Position numbers and translations under genes: made by a program. This document shows positions 44,805 through 54,392 of a DNA stretch of 64,000 bases, one piece after another. Source of the stretch: Acidobacteriota bacterium (lineage in GTDB: Bacteria > Acidobacteriota > Vicinamibacteria > Vicinamibacterales > 2-12-FULL-66-21). Location: the NCBI GenBank assembly GCA_003222675.1, contig QHWT01000038.1, positions 2,924-66,923 of the forward strand, given 5' to 3'. Position 1 is the stretch's first letter, and every line of letters begins with the position of its first letter. A model generated the notes under the pieces. That model made no database searches. It was not told the origin of the DNA and was given only the letters and a program-made list of their open reading frames with translations.

Positions 44805-45760
44805 CGAAAGGCTTGACGACGCCGCGTCTAAAGACCCGGCCTGCCGTGCAGTGCGCTGGAGGGCGGACCTTCAGGTCCGCCGGAAACCTCACGGCGGTGC
44901 TTCTTGCAATCGTGTTGTTCGCGCCAGCGACGGCGCTCGCACAGGGCATGGGCATGCCTGCGCCGCCCGAGATCAATCCCGCGAGCAAGAAGCCCGCAAT
45001 CCTCGACAAGGTTGGAATCGACCAGAAGATCGGCCAGCAGCTTCCGCTCGACGTGGTGTTCAAGGACGAAACGGGCCGCGACGTGAAGCTCGGGGAATAT
45101 TTCGCCAGGCGCCCGGTGGTGATGGCGCTCGCCTACTACGAATGCCCGATGCTCTGCACGCAGGTCATCAACGGCATGACCGGCGCGCTGAAGACGCTCT
45201 CGTTCGATGCGGGCAGGGATTTCGACGTGGTCGTCATCAGCATCAACCCGCACGAGAGACCGCCGCTCGCTGCCGAGAAGAAGGCGACTTATCTCGATCA
45301 GTACGCCCGCCCGCAGACAGCGGTGGGCTGGCATTTCCTGACCGGCAGCGAACCGTCGATCAAAGCGGTGGCCGGCGCGCTCGGCTTCCGCTACGCGTAC
45401 GACGACCAGATCGGGCAGTACGCGCACGGTGCGGCGATCTACGTTGCGACGGCGAAGGGGATCGTGGCGCGATATTTCCTCGGCGTGGAATTCCCGCCGA
45501 CGCACCTGCGCTATGCGCTCGTCGAGGCGTCGAACAACAAGCTGGGAACGATCGCGGACCAGGTGCTCCTGTTCTGCTACCACTACGATCCAGCGACGGG
45601 GAAATACGGCGTCGCGATTCTGCGGGCCGTGCGCATTGGCGGCGTGCTGACAGTCGCGGCGCTCCTGACATTCCTGTGCGTCAGCCTCCGCCGTGAGCGC
45701 CAACGCGCCCGGACCGACAGCGACCGGAGCTTCGAGTCCGGGATCGCGAACCGTATCTGA
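44801..45760 (+). CDS. sco: SCO1/SenC-type copper chaperone for CuA assembly
   Basis: The 319-residue protein has a thioredoxin fold with the copper-binding CPMLC (Cys115, Cys119) and a downstream His (QYAHGAAIYVA) as third ligand. It delivers copper to the CuA site of subunit II, whose gene follows 3 bp after. A C-terminal hydrophobic helix (residues 278-297) adds an anchor. The first 30 residues (RLKTRPAVQCAGGRTFRSAG) are translated from REP-like palindromes ahead of a normal signal sequence, so the real start could be later. Confidence 0.92.
   Translation: MTKGLTTPRLKTRPAVQCAGGRTFRSAGNLTAVLLAIVLFAPATALAQGMGMPAPPEINPASKKPAILDKVGIDQKIGQQLPLDVVFKDETGRDVKLGEYFARRPVVMALAYYECPMLCTQVINGMTGALKTLSFDAGRDFDVVVISINPHERPPLAAEKKATYLDQYARPQTAVGWHFLTGSEPSIKAVAGALGFRYAYDDQIGQYAHGAAIYVATAKGIVARYFLGVEFPPTHLRYALVEASNNKLGTIADQVLLFCYHYDPATGKYGVAILRAVRIGGVLTVAALLTFLCVSLRRERQRARTDSDRSFESGIANRI
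44824..44882 (+). repeat. REP-like palindromes within the 5' end of the SCO gene
   Basis: GTCTAAAGAC (44826-44835) and GGCGGACCTTCAGGTCCGCC (44862-44881) are the same element type as at 54331-54382. They lie within the first 27 codons as annotated and could fold over the translation start region. Confidence 0.75.
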
Positions 45761-45763
45761 ACG

Positions 45764-46795
45764 ATGTTCACGAATTTTCCGTTCTTTCCGCAGCAGGCGT
45801 CCGAGCAGGCCGCGCAGGTCGACGCCGTCTATTTCTTCCTGGTCGCCGTCTCCGCGTTCTTCGCGGCGCTCATCGCGATCTTTCTCGCCGTCTTCGCGGC
45901 GAAGTTCCACCGCACACACCACGATCAGGTCGGCGACGCCATCCACGGCTCGATCGCGCTCGAGCTCCTCTGGACGATCATCCCTCTTGGGATCACGATG
46001 ATCATGTTCGTCTGGGGCGCGCAGCTCTTCTTCCATCTCACCCGCGCACCCAAGGGTGCGATGGAAATCTACGTCGTCGGCAAGCAATGGATGTGGAAGG
46101 CGCAGCACATGGACGGCGCGAGAGAGATCAACGAGCTGCATGTGCCGGTCGGACGTCCCGTGAAGCTGATCATGGGATCGGAGGATGTGATCCACAGCTT
46201 CTTCATCCCCGACTTCCGCGTGAAGGCAGACGTCATCCCGGGACGCTACAACACGATGTGGTTCACGGCGTCCAAGCCCGGGCGCTATCACATCTTCTGC
46301 ACCCAATACTGCGGCACCAAGCACTCCGCGATGATTGGCTGGGTCACCGCGATGGGGGCCGCTGACTACGAGACATGGCTTGGCGGCGGAGCGCGGACCG
46401 GAACGATGGCGGATGCGGGCGCGCAACTATTCCAGAGCTTGACGTGCAATACGTGTCATCTCGAGACCGGGCAGGGGCGCGGCCCGGTGTTGAAAGGTGC
46501 CTACGGAAAGCCCGTGGAGCTCGAAGGCGGCGGAACCGTCGTGATGGACGATGCGTACCTCCGCGAGTCGATCCTGATGCCCACGGCGAAGGTGGTGCGC
46601 GGCTTCCAGCCGATCATGCCGCCGTTTCAGGGGCTCGTCACCGAAGAGCAGCTCCTGCAACTGATCGCCTACGTGAAGTCGCTCGGCGCGCAGGGGCCCA
46701 CGCCTCCGGGTCAGCCCGCGACGCAGACACCCGCAGGGCAGCCGAGTGCTCCACCCGCCACGCCGACGCCGAAGCAACCTGGATCCGGGAACTGA
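45764..46795 (+). CDS. coxB/ctaC: caa3-type cytochrome c oxidase subunit II with cytochrome c domain
   Basis: The 343-residue protein has two membrane helices, the CuA domain with [12 protein letters not shown] (Cys179, Cys183, His187, Met190; an earlier [11 protein letters not shown] supplies the other His) and a fused C-terminal cytochrome c (CNTCH, Cys228, and a later Met). The fusion defines a caa3 oxidase that can take electrons directly from ACIII. The C-terminal 30 residues are Pro/Gln-rich. Confidence 0.95.
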   Translation: MFTNFPFFPQQASEQAAQVDAVYFFLVAVSAFFAALIAIFLAVFAAKFHRTHHDQVGDAIHGSIALELLWTIIPLGITMIMFVWGAQLFFHLTRAPKGAMEIYVVGKQWMWKAQHMDGAREINELHVPVGRPVKLIMGSEDVIHSFFIPDFRVKADVIPGRYNTMWFTASKPGRYHIFCTQYCGTKHSAMIGWVTAMGAADYETWLGGGARTGTMADAGAQLFQSLTCNTCHLETGQGRGPVLKGAYGKPVELEGGGTVVMDDAYLRESILMPTAKVVRGFQPIMPPFQGLVTEEQLLQLIAYVKSLGAQGPTPPGQPATQTPAGQPSAPPATPTPKQPGSGN

Positions 46796-46796
46796 C

Positions 46797-48402
46797 ATGG
46801 AAATAACGACCGTCGGTCTCAATTACCTGAACAATGGCTACGGCCTGAAGTCGTGGCTGTTGACGAAGGATCACAAGCGCATCGCGATCCTTTATCTGTT
46901 GTCGATTACCGGTTTCTTCTTTCTCGGCGGCTTCTTCGCGTTGCTGATCCGGCTGGAGCTGCTGACGCCCGCGGCCGACATGGTCCAGCCCGACACCTAC
47001 AACAAGCTCTTCACGATGCACGGCATCGTGATGGTGTTCTTCTTCCTGATTCCGTCGATCCCTGCGACCCTCGGGAACTTCCTGCTCCCGATCATGGTCG
47101 GCGCGAAGGACCTCGCGTTCCCGCGCATCAATCTGCTCAGTTGGTACATCTATGTGCTCGGCGGAGCGTTCACCGTCGTTGCCGCGGCGACCGGGGGCGT
47201 GGACACCGGGTGGACGTTCTACGCGCCGTATAGCACGTCGGCGTCGAACTCGCACGTCATCACCGCGGGCCTCGGCATCTTCATCACGGGGTTTTCGTCG
47301 ATCCTCACGGGGCTGAACTTCATCGTCACGACCCACCGCATGCGCGCGCCGGGGCTCACCTGGTTCCGTCTGCCGTTGTTCGTGTGGTCCATGTACGCGA
47401 CGAGCCTGATCATGATCCTCGGCACGCCCGTGATCGCGATCACCGTGCTGCTCGTCGCGGTCGAGCGCGGTCTGCACCTCGGCATCTTCGACCCGGCGCT
47501 CGGCGGCGACCCGATCCTGTTCCAGCACCTGTTCTGGTTCTACTCGCATCCGGCGGTCTACATCATGATCCTGCCGGCGATGGGAGTCATCAGCGAGATC
47601 GTCCAGGCGTTCACGCGCAAGAACATCTTCGGCTACGCGTTCGTCGCCTTCTCGAGTCTGGCGATCGCGATCGTGGGCTTCCTCGTGTGGGGTCATCACC
47701 TGTTCGTGGCGGGCCAGTCGACGTATGCGGGGCTGATCTTCTCGATCCTGTCGTTCTTCGTCGCGATTCCGTCGGCGGTCAAGGTGTTCAACTGGACCGC
47801 GACGATCTACAAGGGTGCGGTGTCGTGGGACTCGCCGATGCTCTATGCGTTCGGCTTCATCGGGCTGTTCACGATCGGCGGCCTTACGGGTCTCTTCCTG
47901 GCGACGATGGGCCTCGACATCCACGTGCACGATACGTATTTCATCATCGCGCACTTCCACTACGTGATGGTGGGCGGCGCGATCATGGGCTACCTCGGAG
48001 GCCTGCACTACTGGTGGCCGAAGATCACGGGGCGCATGTATCCGGAAGGCTGGGCGAAGTTCGCAGCATTGACGGTGTTCATCGGCTTCAACCTGACGTT
48101 CTTCCCGCAGTTCATTGTCGGCTACCTGGGGATGCCGCGGAGGTACGCGATGTATGCGCCGGAGTTCCAGGTCTACAACGTGCTCTCGACGGCGGGCGCG
48201 ACCGTGCTCGGCGCCGGCTACGTGATTCCGATGATCTATTTCATCTGGTCGCTGAAGAACGCGCCGCTCGCAGGCAACGATCCGTGGGGCGCGCGCGGCC
48301 TCGAATGGGAGATCCCCTCGCCGCCGCCGACCGAGAACTTCGTCGTGTCTCCGATCGTGACCGAGGGGACGCACCAGTACGCTCCGAGCCGGGAGGTCGG
48401 CA

Positions 48403-48413
<11 letters not shown>
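46797..48413 (+). CDS. coxA/ctaD: Cytochrome c oxidase subunit I
   Basis: The 538-residue, 12-helix haem-copper subunit has haem and CuB ligands in [36 protein letters not shown] and AHFHYVM. The YSHPAVY sequence (Tyr-Ser, no Glu in the HPEVY place) marks an A2-type proton channel. It reduces oxygen to water and pumps protons. Start ATG 46797 follows the CoxB stop by one base. Confidence 0.96.
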
Positions 48414-49131
<718 letters not shown>

Positions 49132-49144
49132 GACCCAGAGAGAC

Positions 49145-49444
49145 ATGTCTGGACACGTCGCACCGAAAACCATGTATTACGCCGTCTTCCTGGCACTCCT
49201 CGCGGGCACAGGGCTGACGGTCGCGGCCGCCTTCTTCGATATGGGCGCGATGAACAACGTCGTGATGCTGGCGATTGCCTCGATCAAGGCGCTGCTCGTC
49301 ATCCTGTTCTTCATGCACGTCCGCTGGAGCACGCGGCTGACATGGGTCGTAGTGGCGTCGGGATTCTTCTGGCTGCTGATTATGTTCGGCCTGACGATGA
49401 CGGATTACTTCAGCCGCGGCTGGGTGGAGGGCACCTGGCGCTGA
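49145..49444 (+). CDS. coxD/ctaF: Cytochrome c oxidase subunit IV (small, CoxD-like)
   Basis: The 99-residue protein has three hydrophobic helices and the prokaryotic subunit IV motif IASIKALLVILFFMHVRWS. It ends the respiratory operon; an intrinsic terminator lies 50 bp downstream. Spacing to subunit III is 13 bp. Confidence 0.93.
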   Translation: MSGHVAPKTMYYAVFLALLAGTGLTVAAAFFDMGAMNNVVMLAIASIKALLVILFFMHVRWSTRLTWVVVASGFFWLLIMFGLTMTDYFSRGWVEGTWR

Positions 49445-49446
49445 TG

Positions 49447-49545
49447 CTGGCCAATACTGAATGCCAAAATAACAAATGCCAAGACGGTTAGTCAGAACGG
49501 CGCCCGGCGCCGTTTTTTTTGGCATTCGGCATCAGGCATTCGGCG
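49447..49545. repeat. AATGCCAAA-word dyad surrounding the terminator
   Basis: AATACTGAATGCCAAA and CAAATGCCAA words (49453-49482) face TTTGGCATTCGGCATCAGGCATTCGGC (49519-49545) across the terminator hairpin. This is the same word as at 33275-33351. Confidence 0.75.
49496..49520 (+). terminator. Intrinsic terminator of the ACIII/caa3 operon
   Basis: The stem AACGGCG/CGCCGTT (49496-49502 with 49508-49514) with a five-base loop is followed by eight T residues (49513-49520). It is the clearest Rho-independent terminator in the window. Confidence 0.85.
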
Positions 49546-49632
49546 TCGGCGGCCGCGGCGCACCACTCGCCGCCCGTTACCCGCCGTTTACCGGCGGCGG
49601 CGGACCCTGACGCCGCGTACGCCCGTATTGTC

Positions 49633-49638
49633 TATACT
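49633..49638 (+). promoter_or_regulatory. Possible -10 element of the efflux operon
   Basis: TATACT lies 15 bp before the ATG of the adaptor gene, which would make a leader of only a few bases. The best -35 candidate (CTGACG, 49607-49612) is 20 bp away, too far. No ribosome-binding site is visible, so near-leaderless expression is possible. Confidence 0.3.
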
Positions 49639-49652
49639 GATGTTGCTTCTGC

Positions 49653-50885
49653 ATGGCTAATCTGAATACCGATCTCGCGTCCCTGCGCATTCCGCAGGAA
49701 GACCGCGCCGGCGGGCGCGGGAAGCCGGTGCTGCTGGTACTGATCCTGATCGTCGTCGCCTTGGTGGCGGGGGGCGGTTGGTTCTGGTCCACGAAGCTCC
49801 AGGCGACACCGGTGAAGATCGTCACCGTGACCGCGAAGTCGAGGGGTTCATCCGCGTCCGGCGCAGTATTGAATGCCTCGGGCTACGTGACGGCGCGGCG
49901 GCGCGCCACTGTGTCGTCGAAGGTCACGGGCAAGGTCATCGACGTGCTCGTTGAGGAAGGACACGCCGTCAAGCAGGGTCAGGTGCTCGCGCACCTGGAC
50001 GATACGCAGATGCGCGCGTCGCTGGCGTTTGCCGAGGCGCAGCTCGCCGCGGCGCGTACGAGCGCCGCCGAGGATCAGGCGCGCTTACAGCAGGCGGAGC
50101 TCACGCTCCATCGCCGCGAGCAGTTGCTCAAGGAGAACGTTGTCGGCAAGGCCGAGCTCGACGAAGCGCAATCGAATGTCGATGCGCTCAGGGCGCGAAT
50201 CGCGTACGCGCAGCAGCAGGTCGCGGTCGCCGAGAGCCAGGTGAACCTGCAGAAGACCAACCTCGCGGACATGGTCGTGCGCGCGCCGTTCAACGGCGTG
50301 GCGATTTCGAAAGACGCACAGCCGGGCGAGATGATCTCGCCGGTGTCCGCGGGCGGCGGCTTCACGCGAACCGGCATCTGCACGATCGTCGACATGTCGT
50401 CGCTCGAGATCGAGGTCGACGTCAACGAGAGCTACATCAATCGCGTGCGCGACGGCCAGCGCGTCGAAGCGGTGCTCGACGCCTATCCCGACTGGCGCAT
50501 CCCGTCACACGTCATCACGACGATTCCGTCCGCGGACCGTCAGAAGGCGACGATGAAGGTGCGCATCGGGTTCGACGCGCTCGATCCGCGCATCCTGCCT
50601 GATATGGGCGTGAAGGTGTCGTTCCTCGAGAACGCGCGGCCGGAGGCCGGGGGGGCGCCAGCGGCGCCGCGTGCCGCACTGCCGAAAGACGCGGTGCGCA
50701 CGGTCGACGGGCGCACGGTGGTGTTCGTGCTGAATGGCGACGCGCGCGTCGAACGCCGCGCGATCGCGGTCGGTCCCGATAATGGCGACCAGGTGGAAGT
50801 GATTTCGGGTGTCTCAGCCGGCGAGCGCGTAGTCGTGTCCGGACCGCCGACGCTCAAGGACGGCGACAAGGTCAAAGTCCAGTAA
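49653..50885 (+). CDS. Periplasmic adaptor (membrane fusion) protein of MacA/HlyD type
   Basis: The 410-residue protein has an N-terminal membrane anchor (residues 24-46), two lipoyl half-motifs (GKVIDVLVEEGHAVKQGQVLAHLDD; VVRAPFNGVAISKDAQPGEMI) around a coiled-coil hairpin of about 100 residues, then beta-barrel and membrane-proximal domains. It links an inner-membrane ABC exporter with an outer-membrane duct. The ATPase and two permease genes follow. Its last codons have been copied 174 bp downstream together with intergenic DNA. Confidence 0.92.
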   Translation: MANLNTDLASLRIPQEDRAGGRGKPVLLVLILIVVALVAGGGWFWSTKLQATPVKIVTVTAKSRGSSASGAVLNASGYVTARRRATVSSKVTGKVIDVLVEEGHAVKQGQVLAHLDDTQMRASLAFAEAQLAAARTSAAEDQARLQQAELTLHRREQLLKENVVGKAELDEAQSNVDALRARIAYAQQQVAVAESQVNLQKTNLADMVVRAPFNGVAISKDAQPGEMISPVSAGGGFTRTGICTIVDMSSLEIEVDVNESYINRVRDGQRVEAVLDAYPDWRIPSHVITTIPSADRQKATMKVRIGFDALDPRILPDMGVKVSFLENARPEAGGAPAAPRAALPKDAVRTVDGRTVVFVLNGDARVERRAIAVGPDNGDQVEVISGVSAGERVVVSGPPTLKDGDKVKVQ

Positions 50886-51202
50886 GAAGCGTCGCGAACG
50901 AGCGCAGCGAGTGAGCCACGCGATGCACCTTCGCTGCTTCGCAGCTACGGCGCACAAGGCGGGAGCGGGACCAAGGGATCCCGCGAGCGAGCGTGTAGGG
51001 GGCCCGGCGGGGCGAAGCCCCCGAACAAGAAGGATGGCGACAAGGTGAACGTCCAGTAACAGCCCGCTGCGAACGAGCGCAGCGAGTGAGCCACGCGATG
51101 CACCTTCGCTGCTTCGCAGCTACGGCGCACAAGGCGGGAGCGGCACCAAGGGATCCCGCGAGCGAGCGTGTAGGGGAGTTCGAGGGGCGAAGCCCCTCGA
51201 TT
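50856..51202 (+). repeat. Tandem duplication of a 174-bp unit containing the adaptor gene tail (gap 50886-51290)
   Basis: Unit 1 (50856-51029) and unit 2 (51030-about 51202) share an almost identical block of about 115 bp (GAACGAGCGCAGCGAGTGAG through GAGCGAGCGTGTAGG) and each begins with the last ten codons of the adaptor gene: DGDKVKVQ-stop in the gene, DGDKVNVQ-stop in the copy. Each ends in a GGGGCGAAGCCCC-like hairpin. No gene is seen in the 405-bp gap. Confidence 0.88.
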
Positions 51203-51290
51203 AGGAATGGAGCGGCCCGTGCCCGGCCGCGTAATGGCGCGAGCCAGCCGGGGTGCAGGGGTCCCCGGCGATTCAAAAAAGGTGCAAATG

Positions 51291-51982
<692 letters not shown>

Positions 51983-51986
<4 letters not shown>

Positions 51987-53149
51987 AGTTCCTGCCGATC
52001 GTCTGGCGCAATCTGATGCGCCGGAAATTCCGCACGTTTTTCACGGTTGGAGCGATTTTCTTCGCATTCCTGCTGTTCGGCGTCCTGATGGCGATCCGCG
52101 CGGCGTTCAGCATGGGCGTGGACATGGCCGGACAGGGACGGCTGATGGTGATCGACAAGGTCTCGATCATCAATCCGCTGCCGGCCTCCTACGAGGGACG
52201 CATCAGGCAGATCGAGGGCGTGACCGACACCACGCACGCCAACTGGTTCGGCGGATATTACCAGGACGTCAGAAACCAGTTCGCGACGTTCGCGACCGAC
52301 CCCGAGAGCTGGCTGCGGATTTACTCGAAGGAGTTCGAGCTTCCGGAGGATCAGAAGAAGGCCTTCTTCGCCGACCGGACCGGCGCCATTGTCGGACTCG
52401 ACACGGCGAAGAAGTACGGGTTCAAGGTCGGACAGCGCGTGCCGATCCAGGGGACGATCTACCGCCGCCCGGACGGGGGGCCGTGGGAGTTCACGATCGA
52501 CGGCATCTACGACTCGAAGATCAAGGGCGCCGATAAGACGAACCTGATCTTCAACTACCAGTTCCTGAGGGAAACCATCCCCGAGCGGAGCGGATTCAGA
52601 GACCGCTACAACTGGTACGTGTTCACGATCGACAACCCCGACCGGGCCCCGGAGATTGCCGCCAAGATCGACGCGATGTTCGCCAACTCGCCGTCCGAGA
52701 CGAAGACGAACACCGAGAAGGCCTTCGTCTCGGATTGGGCGAAGCAGGTCGGCGACATCGGCAAGATCATGATGTGGATCGTCGCGATGGCGATGTTCAC
52801 GATCCTGCTGGTGTCCGGTAACACGATGGCGCAGGCGATCCGGGAGCGCACGAACGAGCTCGCCGTCCTGAAGACGCTCGGGTTCGGCGACGCGCGCATT
52901 CTCAGCATGGTGCTGCTCGAGTCGTTCGTCATCGCGCTCGTCGGCGGAGGGCTGGGGCTCGCGCTGTCGTACACGTTCATCACGCTGACGGGCGATCCGA
53001 CCCACGGGTTGCTTCCGGCGTTCTACTTTCCGACGCCGTCGCTGATTGCCGGTGTCGTGCTGGTGGCGGCGCTCGGGATCGCCTCCGGCTTCCTGCCCGC
53101 GTGGCAGGCGAGCCGCCTGCGGATCGTCGACGCGTTGCGGAGGAACTGA
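51983..53149 (+). CDS. MacB-like ABC permease 1 (FtsX family)
   Basis: The 388-residue protein has one N-terminal helix, a large periplasmic MacB_PCD-like domain (residues 45-260) and three C-terminal helices with FtsX features (AQAIRERTNELAVLKTLGFGDARILSMVLLES). It overlaps the ATPase gene by 4 bp. With its neighbour it probably forms a heterodimeric permease, since the two differ in sequence. Confidence 0.92.
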
Positions 53150-54330
53150 TGCTGTCGCAGATTATCGCGGTTACCGGCGTGAACATCCGATCTATCCCGG
53201 CGCGCCTCGGCTCGTCCACTGTCGCGGTGGTCGGCATCGCCGGTGTGGTGCTCGTCTTCGTGGCCGTCCTGTCGATCGCGGAAGGTGTCAACGCGACGAT
53301 GAAAGCCTCCGGCGATCCGAACCTCGTGTTGATCATGCGCGCGGGCAGCGACACGGAAATGACGAGCGGCCTCGGCGGGGATGCTGTGCGCGTAATCCAG
53401 GATGCGCCGGGCATCGCGCGCGACTCGTCCGGCTCCCTCACCTCCCCTGAATTGTTCGTCGTCGTCGATCACCCGCTCAAGCGCTCCGGCAGTCCCGCGA
53501 ATGTGCCGCTCCGCGGCGTCACGCCGGAGGCGTTCAAGGTCCATGACCACTTGAAGATCGTCGACGGGCGCAACATCGAGTTCGGCAAGAAGGAGATCGT
53601 CGCCGGTCGCGCCGCCGCGCGGCAGTTCGTCGGCCTGAACGTCGGTACGGAGCTCAAATGGGGCGAGAACACCTGGACGCTGGTCGGGATCTTCGAGGAC
53701 GGCGGATCGGTGTCCGAATCGGAATTGTGGTGCGACGTCAAAGTGCTCCAACCCGCGTATCGACGGGGGAACAGCTATCAGTCCGTCTATGCGCGCCTCG
53801 CGTCGCCCGACTCGTTCCAGCAGTTGAAGGACGCGTTGACATCGAATCCGCAGCTCACCGTATCGGCGATGCGCGCGCCCGATTACTATGGCAGCCAGAC
53901 ACAGACCCTGCAGATGATCATCCGCACGATCGGGATGGTTATCGGCGTGCTGATGGGCGTGGGGGCCGTGTTCGGCGCGGTCATCACGATGTACACGGCC
54001 GTCGCAAGCCGCACGCGCGAAATCGCGACGTTACGCGCGCTCGGGTTTGGCAGCATTCCGGTCGTCTTGTCCGTGCTGGTCGAGGCCGTGCTGCTCAGCG
54101 TCGTCGGCGGCCTCTTCGGCGGCGTGATCGCCTGGGCCGCGTTCGACGGGTATGAAACGGCGACCATGAACTTCCAGTCGTTCAGCCAGATCGCCTTCGC
54201 GTTCGCCGTCACGCCGGCGCTTCTCGCGCAGGCCCTCGGATATTCGATCATCATGGGACTGCTCGGCGGATTCTTTCCCGCCTGGCGCGCGGCGCGGCTT
54301 CCCGTCGTCACCGCCTTACGTGAGCTGTAG
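53149..54330 (+). CDS. MacB-like ABC permease 2 (FtsX family)
   Basis: The 393-residue protein has the same layout as permease 1: an N-terminal helix, a periplasmic domain, and three C-terminal helices with ASRTREIATLRALGFGSIPVVLSVLVEAV. Start and previous stop share a base (TGATG). Together with the adaptor, ATPase and first permease this makes a complete efflux or lipoprotein/peptide export set; the outer-membrane partner is not here. Confidence 0.92.
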   Translation: MLSQIIAVTGVNIRSIPARLGSSTVAVVGIAGVVLVFVAVLSIAEGVNATMKASGDPNLVLIMRAGSDTEMTSGLGGDAVRVIQDAPGIARDSSGSLTSPELFVVVDHPLKRSGSPANVPLRGVTPEAFKVHDHLKIVDGRNIEFGKKEIVAGRAAARQFVGLNVGTELKWGENTWTLVGIFEDGGSVSESELWCDVKVLQPAYRRGNSYQSVYARLASPDSFQQLKDALTSNPQLTVSAMRAPDYYGSQTQTLQMIIRTIGMVIGVLMGVGAVFGAVITMYTAVASRTREIATLRALGFGSIPVVLSVLVEAVLLSVVGGLFGGVIAWAAFDGYETATMNFQSFSQIAFAFAVTPALLAQALGYSIIMGLLGGFFPAWRAARLPVVTALREL

Positions 54331-54382
54331 GCCGGGTCTTTAGACCCGGCGGCTACTGGCGGCTCTAAAGAGCCGCCCTACG
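54331..54382. repeat. REP-like palindrome pair between convergent genes
   Basis: GCCGGGTCTTTAGACCCGGC (54331-54350) starts right after the permease stop and is followed by GGCGGCTCTAAAGAGCCGCC (54358-54377). Both have the same CTTTAG/CTAAAG centre as the elements at 7061 and 31721. No T-run follows. Confidence 0.88.
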
Positions 54383-54392
54383 GCCGAGAGGT

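Noticed and set aside
50886-51202. Possible CRISPR-like array
   Set aside because: Only two long units exist, with a copied gene end and no short regular repeats or unique spacers of equal size; no cas genes nearby.
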